Of a DNA stretch of 64,000 nucleotides, positions 1-6,440 are shown piece after piece (position 1 is the stretch's first letter; each line of letters opens with the position of its first letter). Below the pieces are notes generated by a model. It did not search any database. It was not told where the DNA came from and saw only the letters and a list, made by a program, of their open reading frames with translations. The DNA is from Aeromicrobium sp. Leaf350 (GTDB lineage Bacteria > Actinomycetota > Actinomycetes > Propionibacteriales > Nocardioidaceae): contig NZ_CAKASL010000002.1 in NCBI RefSeq assembly GCF_916858655.1, positions 558,001-622,000 of the forward strand, in the 5' to 3' direction. The translations under genes were made by a program, and so were the position numbers.

Positions 1-279
1 AAGATCACGATGTGGATCCTGCTCCTGGCGGTGCTCGCCCTGCTGCACGGTGTCGGACGCAGCAGCGTCAAGGCTGACGCGGAGGGCATCGACGTCCTGA
101 ACGGCTACCGCCGTCACCACCTGACGTGGGACCAGGTCGAGGGCATCTCGATGAAGTCGGGCGCGCCGTGGGCCACCCTCGTCACGAAGGACGACGACCG
201 CGTGATCCTGTTCGCGATCCAGTCGTCCGACGGCGACGGCCGCGAGGTCATCACCCAGCTGCGCGCCTGGGCGGCATGA
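1..279 (+). CDS. PH-domain-like protein, C-terminal part (5' cut by window)
   Basis: The frame is open from the first base, so the true start lies upstream. The visible part begins with a hydrophobic stretch (WILLLAVLALLHGVG, a probable membrane segment) followed by a soluble beta-rich region (VEGISMKSGAPWATLV) that resembles the small bacterial PH-like domain found after hisG in actinobacteria. The function of this family is unknown. The stop overlaps the next gene's start (ATGA), so the two are probably translationally coupled. Confidence 0.6.
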   Translation, partial: KITMWILLLAVLALLHGVGRSSVKADAEGIDVLNGYRRHHLTWDQVEGISMKSGAPWATLVTKDDDRVILFAIQSSDGDGREVITQLRAWAA

Positions 280-782
280 GTCACGACCGCTCGCTGGCCG
301 AGCCGGCGTTCCCCGGCGACGACGGCCAGGTCGATCCGGCGCTCCGTCCCGCGCTCGGCGACCGCGACGCGCTGCTGGCGCTGCTCGGCAAGGCGCGTGT
401 CTTCGTGCCGATCGTGGCGGTGCTGGGGGAGCGGGCGGCGGAAGGCCCCGGCGGGGGTGCCGGGCCCCGGGCGGCAGAAGGCAGCGACAAGAACGCCGAC
501 ATGGCGGCGGTGCTGATGACCGGAGCCGACGGTCGGCAGGCGCTGCTCGCGTTCACGAGCGTCGCGGCGATGGAGGCCTGGAACCCGCAGTCGCGTCCCG
601 TCCCGGTGCACGGGCAGGCAGCGGCCCAGTCGGCGCTCGCGGAGGGTGCGTCGGCGATCGTGCTCGACCTCGGCCAGCCCCACTGGCAGGTCGTCGAGAC
701 CGACGACCTGCAGCACCTCGCGGTGGGCGACGTCCTGGCCCGCACCGCCGCCGGCACGGCGTGGGTCCGCCCCCAGGCCTGA
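276..782 (+). CDS. SseB-family protein
   Basis: 168 residues. I chose the ATG that overlaps the upstream stop by 4 nt rather than the longer open frame. The segment from about residue 25 (ALLALLGKARVFVPIVAVL) and the later VLMTGADGRQALLAFTSVAAM region match the SseB N-terminal domain. SseB domains are widespread in actinobacteria without a settled biochemical role; they are sometimes linked to enhanced serine-sensitivity phenotypes. A Gly/Ala-rich loop near residues 50-65 (GPGGGAGPRAAEG) is probably disordered. It lies just upstream of the infC region, a common actinobacterial arrangement. Confidence 0.65.
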   Translation: MSHDRSLAEPAFPGDDGQVDPALRPALGDRDALLALLGKARVFVPIVAVLGERAAEGPGGGAGPRAAEGSDKNADMAAVLMTGADGRQALLAFTSVAAMEAWNPQSRPVPVHGQAAAQSALAEGASAIVLDLGQPHWQVVETDDLQHLAVGDVLARTAAGTAWVRPQA

Positions 783-786
783 GCTC

Positions 787-1782
787 CTAGCCGCGCAGCG
801 GGACGGTGATGTGGACGACCTCGTCGCGGCGCTCGACCCGCGCGACGAATCCCGCGCTCCCCACCGACCGCAGCAGGGCGTCGTTCGATCCGGCCGAGAG
901 GAACGTGAGCGCCTCGGAGTGCGCCGCGCGAGCGGCGGCCGCGGCCTGACGGACCAGCATCGTGCCGATGCCGCGGTGCGCCCAGGCGTCCTCCACCAGC
1001 ACCTGGGCGGTCCAGCGGGGCTCACCCGGCTCCAGCACGGCGTGTCCCACGACGTCGAGCCCGGCCTGGGCCACGAGCGCCACCCCCTGCTCCGGCACGA
1101 CGAGCCGTCGCGCGAGCCGCGTGGTCATCGGCATCCGCAGCGGGGTCTGGTAGCGCGCGTAGAGGGTCTCGACGCTGCACCGGCTGTGCAGCGCCGCGAC
1201 CGCGTCGATGTCGGCGAGCGTCGCCTCGCGCACGAGCGGGATCGGATGGGTCGTCGACGGCGCGATGAGCGGCAGGTCGGCTCCGGCGTCGCTGACGAGC
1301 GAGAGCAGGGCCTGCGCCCGGGAGCGCTCCGCGGGGGTGAAGGGCACCGCGCGGCTGATGCGCAGCGTCGTGCCACCGCGCCGCACCAGGTCCAGCACGT
1401 CGTGACCGGCGTAGTCGGCGACGTCCGGCGGCTCCGTGGCGAGCAGCTCGCGCAGGACCTCCTCGACGTCGCGCCCCTCCTCGAGCACCTGGTGCACAGC
1501 CTCGAGGTAGCGGGTCGGGGCGTCGACGATGACCCCGTCGTCGATCCGCGTCACCGCGACGTCGGTGCCGCCGGCCTGGGCGAAGACCTCGGCCACCGCC
1601 ACCTCGTCGAGCGGGCCGTCGACCACGAACTCGTCCGTGACGCGGTCGGCGATCCCGAAGACCTGCATCGAGACGATGTTCAGGCCGGCGCGTCCGCAGG
1701 CCTGCGCGACCTCAGCCAGGATGCCGGGTCGGTCGTCGAGGGTCGTGCGTACGCGCCAGGGCATGGGACCATCGTGCGTCAC
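787..1782 (-). CDS. ACT-domain / GNAT acetyltransferase fusion protein
   Basis: 331 residues. The N-terminus (about 8-85) is an ACT domain (DDRPGILAEVAQACGRAGLN), a small-ligand sensor usually binding amino acids. The C-terminal third is a GNAT fold with the acetyl-CoA loop motif HRGIGTMLVRQAA. This suggests an N-acetyltransferase under amino-acid control, similar to actinobacterial proteins that acetylate lysines on metabolic enzymes; the substrate is not evident. It ends 5 nt from the convergent SseB gene and is divergent from the infC operon. Confidence 0.7.
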   Translation of the reverse strand: MTHDGPMPWRVRTTLDDRPGILAEVAQACGRAGLNIVSMQVFGIADRVTDEFVVDGPLDEVAVAEVFAQAGGTDVAVTRIDDGVIVDAPTRYLEAVHQVLEEGRDVEEVLRELLATEPPDVADYAGHDVLDLVRRGGTTLRISRAVPFTPAERSRAQALLSLVSDAGADLPLIAPSTTHPIPLVREATLADIDAVAALHSRCSVETLYARYQTPLRMPMTTRLARRLVVPEQGVALVAQAGLDVVGHAVLEPGEPRWTAQVLVEDAWAHRGIGTMLVRQAAAAARAAHSEALTFLSAGSNDALLRSVGSAGFVARVERRDEVVHITVPLRG

Positions 1783-1846
1783 GGGTGTTTCGCGTCGGCG
1801 ACACCGGTGTCACGGCTCTGTGAGCCCGCCGCGAGCAGACCGCATT

Positions 1847-1876
1847 TTGTGCGGGAAGCATGGGCGCTGCTACGCT
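1847..1876 (+). promoter_or_regulatory. Promoter of the infC-rpmI-rplT operon
   Basis: TTGTGC at 1847-1852 and TACGCT at 1871-1876 with an 18-nt spacer give a good SigA-type promoter. Transcription would start near 1883, about 180 nt before infC, leaving room for the structured leader described next. Confidence 0.6.
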
Positions 1877-1884
1877 GTTGCACT

Positions 1885-2032
1885 GAAGTGGAGGCCATCT
1901 CCCACCTGCAGGGCTCACCGTCCTGGGGTTCGGCCGGATCCGTCCGGCCCACGACCCGTGTCGTGCACCGCTACGGCGGTGGCGCTGCGCGTCCCCTGGT
2001 GGCCTCCGTTTCTGACGGGGGCCTTTTGTTTT
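1885..2032 (+). promoter_or_regulatory. infC operon leader with antiterminator and intrinsic terminator (attenuator)
   Basis: A terminator hairpin is formed by GGCCTCCG (2001-2008) and CGGGGGCC (2016-2023), 8 bp with one G-U and loop TTTCTGA, followed by TTTTGTTTT (2024-2032). The left arm can instead pair with the start of the leader: 1885-1897 (GAAGTGGAGGCCA) with 2000-2012 (TGGCCTCCGTTTC), 13 bp with two G-U pairs. Between them are further hairpins: 1932-1938 with 1943-1949 (7 bp), 1950-1954 with 1961-1965, and 1967-1971 with 1976-1980. Two mutually exclusive helices define an attenuator. By analogy with the Bacillus L20 leader, ribosomal protein L20 or IF3 is the likely effector; this is inference. 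Confidence 0.7.
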
Positions 2033-2063
2033 CGGGCCCTCACCACGACCCCCAGGAGGACCC

Positions 2064-2753
2064 ATCACCACCGAGCTTCGCGTCAACGACCGCATCCGCG
2101 TACCGGAGGTCCGGCTCGTCGGACCCGGCGGAGAGCAGGTGGGCATCGTCCGTATCGAGGATGCCCTGCGACTGGCCGCCGAGAGCGACCTCGACCTCGT
2201 CGAGGTCGCGCCGACCGCGCGTCCGCCCGTCTGCCGTCTCATGGACTACGGCAAGTTCAAGTACGAGGCAGCCCAGAAGGCTCGCGAGTCGCGGCGCAAC
2301 CAGACGAACACCGTCATCAAGGAGATGAAGCTCCGGCCCAAGATCGACGCGCACGACTACGACACCAAGAAGGGTCACGTCGTGCGCTTCCTCAAGGCCG
2401 GCGACAAGGTCAAGATCACGATCATGTTCCGTGGTCGTGAGCAGCACCGCCCCGAGCTGGGCTACCGCCTGCTCCAGCGGCTCGCCGCCGACGTCGAGGA
2501 CCTGGGCTTCATCGAGAGCAACGCGCGCCAGGACGGCCGCAACATGACGATGGTGCTCGGCCCCCTGAAGAAGAAGTCCGAGGCCCAGGCCGAGGTCAAG
2601 GCCGAGAAGGCCAAGGTCACGGCGGAGCGGACCGCGCAGAAGGAGGCCGACGAGGCCTTCGAGAAGGCGCACCGCGAGCAGGCCCAGGAGACCGCAACAC
2701 CCAAGAAGCCCCGTCGACGTTCCGAGAACCTCGACCCAGACATGGAGGCATAG
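2064..2753 (+). CDS. infC: Translation initiation factor IF-3, AUC start
   Basis: IF3 binds the 30S subunit, proofreads initiator tRNA and start codon, and keeps subunits apart. The family N-terminus is [20 protein letters not shown] and this frame has no ATG/GTG/TTG before it; it starts at ATC (2064), 4 nt after a perfect AGGAGG (2054-2059). Rare AUU/AUC starts are a known feature of infC and make IF3 limit its own synthesis. The IF3-N ([14 protein letters not shown]) and IF3-C ([18 protein letters not shown]) signatures are intact. A Lys/Glu/Ala-rich tail of about 60 residues follows the core. The stop overlaps rpmI by one base. Confidence 0.92.
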   Translation: MTTELRVNDRIRVPEVRLVGPGGEQVGIVRIEDALRLAAESDLDLVEVAPTARPPVCRLMDYGKFKYEAAQKARESRRNQTNTVIKEMKLRPKIDAHDYDTKKGHVVRFLKAGDKVKITIMFRGREQHRPELGYRLLQRLAADVEDLGFIESNARQDGRNMTMVLGPLKKKSEAQAEVKAEKAKVTAERTAQKEADEAFEKAHREQAQETATPKKPRRRSENLDPDMEA

Positions 2754-2947
2754 TGCCGAAGTTCAAGCCCCACTCGGGAATGAAGAAGCGCGTCAAGATC
2801 ACCGGCAAGGGCAAGCTCCGCCGCGAGCAGACCAACCGCCGTCACCTCTTGGAGTACAAGTCCTCGACCCGGACCCGTCGCCTCGCCGGCACGACCGACG
2901 TGTCGAAGGCCGACACCAAGAAGGTCAAGAAGCTGCTCGGTCTCTGA
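2753..2947 (+). CDS. rpmI: 50S ribosomal protein L35
   Basis: 64 residues, basic, with the L35 signature [19 protein letters not shown] at the N-terminus. It begins with GTG one base into the infC stop codon, so it is probably translated by coupling to infC. L35 is a small protein of the large subunit. Second gene of the standard infC-rpmI-rplT operon. Confidence 0.95.
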   Translation: MPKFKPHSGMKKRVKITGKGKLRREQTNRRHLLEYKSSTRTRRLAGTTDVSKADTKKVKKLLGL

Positions 2948-2989
2948 CCGCTCGCTCGTCCCCACACCCCCCGTTTTAAGGAGTTCCAG

Positions 2990-3382
2990 ATGGCACGCGT
3001 CAAGCGTTCTGTCAACGCACAGAAGAAGCGCCGCGAGACCCTCGAGCGCGCTTCGGGCTACCGCGGTCAGCGGTCGCGCCTGTACCGCAAGGCCAAGGAG
3101 CAGGTCACTCACTCCCTGGTCTACAACTACCGCGACCGCAAGGCGCGGAAGGGCGACTTCCGTCGCCTCTGGATCCAGCGCATCAACGCTGCGGTCCGTG
3201 CCGAGGGCATGACCTACAACCGCTTCATCCAGGGCCTCAAGGCCGCGGAGCTCGAGGTCGACCGCAAGAACCTGGCCGAGCTCGCCGTGAGCGACCCGGC
3301 TGCGTTCAGCGCGCTCGTCAAGCTGGCCAAGGACAGCCTGCCGGCCGACGTCAACGCCCCCAAGGACGACGCCGTCGCCTGA
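2990..3382 (+). CDS. rplT: 50S ribosomal protein L20
   Basis: 130 residues. The N-terminal arm ([19 protein letters not shown]) and the globular part ([32 protein letters not shown]) are typical of L20, which binds 23S rRNA early in 50S assembly. In Bacillus, L20 also binds its own operon leader; the attenuator at 1885-2032 makes that plausible here. A clear AAGGAG lies upstream (about 2979). The Ala/Asp-rich tail is slightly longer than in E. coli. Confidence 0.95.
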   Translation: MARVKRSVNAQKKRRETLERASGYRGQRSRLYRKAKEQVTHSLVYNYRDRKARKGDFRRLWIQRINAAVRAEGMTYNRFIQGLKAAELEVDRKNLAELAVSDPAAFSALVKLAKDSLPADVNAPKDDAVA

Positions 3383-3404
3383 CGCGACCGTCGAACCTGC
3401 ACCC

Positions 3405-4205
3405 GTGGCGAGCCCTGAGCCGTCCCACGCACTGACCCCGCAGAGCGGGCGCGTGAGACATGCTCGGCGGCTCGCTACTCGTGCGTTCCGGGCCAAGGTC
3501 GGCGAGTTCGTCGCCGAGGGCCCTCAGGCCGTGCGTGAGGCGGTCGCCGCGGGCGTCGTGCTCGAGGTGTTCGCCACCGCGGAGGCCACCGAGCGCTACG
3601 CCGACATCGTCGCGGCCTCACCCGACTGGCAGGTCGTGAGCGAGGACGTCGTCGCCGAGGTCGCCGACGCGGTGGCGCCGCAGGGCATGGTCGCCCGGTG
3701 CCGCAGCGTGGTGCGCGACCTGCAGGGCACCGACCTGGCCGGGGCGCGCCTGGTCGTGGTGTGCGCCGACGTGCGCGACCCGGGCAACGCCGGCGCCGTC
3801 ATCCGGTGCGCCGATGCCGTGGGCGCCGATGCCGTGCTTCTCGCCGGCGACTGCGTCGACCCGCTCGGCCCCAAGGTCGTGCGGTCGACCGCGGGCAGCC
3901 TGTTCCACCTGCCGGTCGTCGTGGAGCGCGACGTCGCCACGGCCCTCGACGCCGTGCGCGCCGCGGGGCTGAGGGTCCTGGCAGCCGACGGTGGGGGAGA
4001 CGCGGGCCTGTTCGACGCCGATCTCGACCTGGCGGCCCCGACGGCCTGGCTGCTCGGCAACGAGGCCTGGGGGCTGCCCCCGGAGCGCCGAGCGCTGGCC
4101 GACACGGTCGTGTCGATCCCGATCTTCGGGCAGGCCGAGAGCCTCAACCTGGCCACGGCCGCCGCCGTCTGCCTGTACGCGAGCGCTCGCGCTCAGCGGG
4201 CGTAG
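3405..4205 (+). CDS. TrmH/SpoU-family RNA 2'-O-methyltransferase
   Basis: 266 residues from GTG. The N-terminal substrate-binding domain (HARRLATRAFRAKVGEFVAEG) resembles the L30e-like domain of RlmB/TsnR-type enzymes. The SPOUT catalytic domain shows the three knot motifs: DVRDPGNAGAVIRCADA, WLLGNEAWGLP and IPIFGQAESLNLATAAAVCL. These enzymes methylate ribose 2'-OH of rRNA or tRNA with SAM; the exact nucleotide cannot be told from sequence. It follows rplT by 22 nt, as in other actinobacteria, and is probably co-transcribed. Confidence 0.88.
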   Translation: MASPEPSHALTPQSGRVRHARRLATRAFRAKVGEFVAEGPQAVREAVAAGVVLEVFATAEATERYADIVAASPDWQVVSEDVVAEVADAVAPQGMVARCRSVVRDLQGTDLAGARLVVVCADVRDPGNAGAVIRCADAVGADAVLLAGDCVDPLGPKVVRSTAGSLFHLPVVVERDVATALDAVRAAGLRVLAADGGGDAGLFDADLDLAAPTAWLLGNEAWGLPPERRALADTVVSIPIFGQAESLNLATAAAVCLYASARAQRA

Positions 4206-4219
4206 GTCTCCGGCCGGGT

Positions 4220-4225
4220 TAGGGT
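4220..4225 (+). promoter_or_regulatory. -10 hexamer TAGGGT for the PAS kinase (leaderless)
   Basis: TAGGGT ends 6 nt before the GTG start at 4232, so transcription would begin at or next to the start codon. No Shine-Dalgarno sequence is visible. This fits a leaderless mRNA. Confidence 0.45.
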
Positions 4226-4231
4226 CAGTCC

Positions 4232-5278
4232 GTGGGCCACGACGACTTCGCCGACTTCCCGGACGGCCTCATCGTGGCCGGTCCGGACGGACGGGTCACG
4301 TACGTCAACGAGCGGGTGCGCAAGCTGGCCCGCGCTCACGGCGACGAGATGATCGGCATGCCGCTCGACGACGCCCTGCCGTTCGACGACCTCAACGGGC
4401 ACACGTGGATGGCGAGCATGAGGCCCTACGACGGCCTCAACACCCGCACCGCGATCTCCGAGCAGTCCTGGTACTCGCCGCGCGGCTCCGAGTACTTGAT
4501 CACCGCGTCGCTGCAGCGTGATCGTCCCGCCGGGCCGGTGCAGCAGGTCGTCGTCGGCATCCGCAGCGCCCGCGCCCGCAACCAGCGCGACCGCGAGCGC
4601 TCCGACCTGGTCGCGACCGTCGCGCACGAGCTCCGCTCTCCGTTGACGGGCATCAAGGGCTTCACCGCGACGCTCCTCAGCAAGTGGGACCGCTTCACCG
4701 ACGAGCAGCGTCAGTTCATGCTCGAGACGGTCGACGCCGACGCCGACCGCCTCACGAGGCTCATCACCGAGCTGCTCGACGCGGCCCGCATCGACTCCGG
4801 ACGCCTGACCCTGAAGCGGGGGCCGGTGCGGCTGGACGAGCTCGTCGACCGCGTCCTGCGCAGCGTGTCTGCAGCGGGCAGCGAGCCGTCGTGGGCCACC
4901 GCGATCTCCCCGGTCGAGGTCGTGTGGGGCGACGCCGACCGCATCGTGCAGGTCATGACGAACCTCGTCGAGAACGCGATGCGCCACGGCCACGGCCTGC
5001 GCCGCGTCGAGGTCGGCGAGGCCAAGCGCGACGGCGAGGCCGGGGTGCGGGTCCGTCTGGTCGACCAGGGGCCCGGCATCCCCGAGGAGTCGCGCCAGCG
5101 GGTCTTCAGCCGGTTCTGGAAGGCCGGACCCGGTGCGGGCAGCGGTCTCGGCATGTACATCGTCGGTGGCATCGTGACCCAGCACGGCGGTGTGGTGACG
5201 ATCGACGACGCCGACGGCGGGGGAGCGCAGATCGACGTGTGGCTGCCCGTCAACGAGCCCGACGCCCTCACCGACTGA
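4232..5278 (+). CDS. Soluble PAS-domain sensor histidine kinase
   Basis: 348 residues with no membrane segment. An N-terminal PAS-like domain (about 1-115, LIVAGPDGRVTYVNERVRKL) is followed by a HisKA dimerisation domain with phospho-acceptor His132 in VAHELRSPLTGIKGF, then an HATPase domain with N-box (NLVENAMRHGHG), G1 (DQGPGIPEE) and G2 (GSGLGMYIV) motifs. It should autophosphorylate in response to a cytoplasmic cue. No response regulator is adjacent, so it is an orphan kinase. This gene also sits between the trmH-like gene and pheS in related actinobacteria. Confidence 0.88.
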   Translation: MGHDDFADFPDGLIVAGPDGRVTYVNERVRKLARAHGDEMIGMPLDDALPFDDLNGHTWMASMRPYDGLNTRTAISEQSWYSPRGSEYLITASLQRDRPAGPVQQVVVGIRSARARNQRDRERSDLVATVAHELRSPLTGIKGFTATLLSKWDRFTDEQRQFMLETVDADADRLTRLITELLDAARIDSGRLTLKRGPVRLDELVDRVLRSVSAAGSEPSWATAISPVEVVWGDADRIVQVMTNLVENAMRHGHGLRRVEVGEAKRDGEAGVRVRLVDQGPGIPEESRQRVFSRFWKAGPGAGSGLGMYIVGGIVTQHGGVVTIDDADGGGAQIDVWLPVNEPDALTD

Positions 5279-5307
5279 GCCGTCGCGGCCGGTCGGCCCG
5301 TCGCCAC

Positions 5308-5313
5308 TAGACT
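5308..5313 (+). promoter_or_regulatory. -10 hexamer TAGACT for pheS (leaderless)
   Basis: TAGACT lies 8 nt before the GTG start at 5322 and there is no Shine-Dalgarno sequence between them, so pheST is probably read from a leaderless mRNA. No T-box or Trp/Phe-type attenuator is visible in the 43-bp gap. Confidence 0.45.
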
Positions 5314-5321
5314 CGACTTCC

Positions 5322-6440
5322 GTGTCCGCACCGAACTCCGACTACGACCCCGTCGAGGTCACGCCCCTGCACCCCGACGAGGTCGCCCGCGTCACCCGCG
5401 AGGCCCTCGAGGCCGTCGCTGCGGCGTCGACGCTGGCCGACCTCAAGCAGGCCCGGCTCGACCACGCCGGCGACCGGTCGCCCCTGGCGCTCGCGAACCG
5501 CGAGATCGGCGCGCTGCCGCCCCAGGCGCGCAAGGAGGCCGGCCAGCGCATCGGTCAGGCCCGAGGCGAGGTGAACCGCGCCGTCGCGGCGCGGACCGAG
5601 GAGCTCGAGGCGGTCGAGTCGGCCGCGCAGCTCGCGGCCGAGACGGTCGACGTGACGCTGCCGGTCGACCGGGAGGTCGTGGGCGCGCGTCACCCCATCA
5701 CGACGATCCAGGAGCTCGTGGGCGACATCTTCGTCGCGATGGGCTGGGAGGTCGCCGAGGGGCCGGAGGTCGAGGCCGAGTGGCTCAACTTCGACGCGAT
5801 GAACCTCGGGCCCGATCACCCGGCACGCACGATGCAGGACACCTTCTGGGTCGCGGCCGAGGACGACGCCCCGGAGGGCTCCGGCAAGGTCCTGCGCACG
5901 CACACGTCGCCCGTGCAGGCCCGCTCCATGCTGACGCGCACGCCCCCGATCTACGTCGTGTGCCCCGGGCGGGTCTACCGCACCGACGAGGCCGACGCGA
6001 CGCACATGCCGGTCTTCCACCAGGTCGAGGGCCTCGCGATCGACGAGGGCCTGTCGATGGCGCACCTCAAGGGCACGCTCGACCACTTCGCCCAGGCCGT
6101 CTACGGCGACGGCATGACCACACGGTTCCGTCCGTCCTACTTCCCGTTCACCGAGCCGAGCGCCGAGGTCGACCTGCTCTGCTACGTCTGCCACAACGAC
6201 CCGGCCCAGGTCGGCTCCTGCCGCACGTGCGGCGGCGAGGGCTGGATCGAGTGGGGCGGCTGCGGCGTCGTGAACCCGCGCGTGCTGGTCGCGTGCGGCG
6301 TCGACCCCGAGCGGTACTCGGGCTTCGCCTTCGGCATGGGCCTGGACCGCACGGTCACGAGCCGTTACGACATCGCCGACCTGCGTGACCTCTGGGACGG
6401 CGACGTCCGTTTCACCGAGCCGTTCGGAGTTGGTCTCTGA
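5322..6440 (+). CDS. pheS: Phenylalanine--tRNA ligase alpha subunit
   Basis: 372 residues from GTG. PheS is the catalytic class II synthetase subunit of the alpha2-beta2 enzyme that charges tRNA-Phe. The N-terminal coiled coil (about 1-110) is followed by the class II core: motif 2 region (HTSPVQARSM, GRVYRTDEADATHMPVFHQ) and motif 3 (FAFGMGLDRTVTSRYDI). A Cys-rich insert (CYVCHNDPAQVGSCRTCGG), common in bacterial PheS, is present. The stop overlaps the pheT start by one base. Confidence 0.95.
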   Translation: MSAPNSDYDPVEVTPLHPDEVARVTREALEAVAAASTLADLKQARLDHAGDRSPLALANREIGALPPQARKEAGQRIGQARGEVNRAVAARTEELEAVESAAQLAAETVDVTLPVDREVVGARHPITTIQELVGDIFVAMGWEVAEGPEVEAEWLNFDAMNLGPDHPARTMQDTFWVAAEDDAPEGSGKVLRTHTSPVQARSMLTRTPPIYVVCPGRVYRTDEADATHMPVFHQVEGLAIDEGLSMAHLKGTLDHFAQAVYGDGMTTRFRPSYFPFTEPSAEVDLLCYVCHNDPAQVGSCRTCGGEGWIEWGGCGVVNPRVLVACGVDPERYSGFAFGMGLDRTVTSRYDIADLRDLWDGDVRFTEPFGVGL

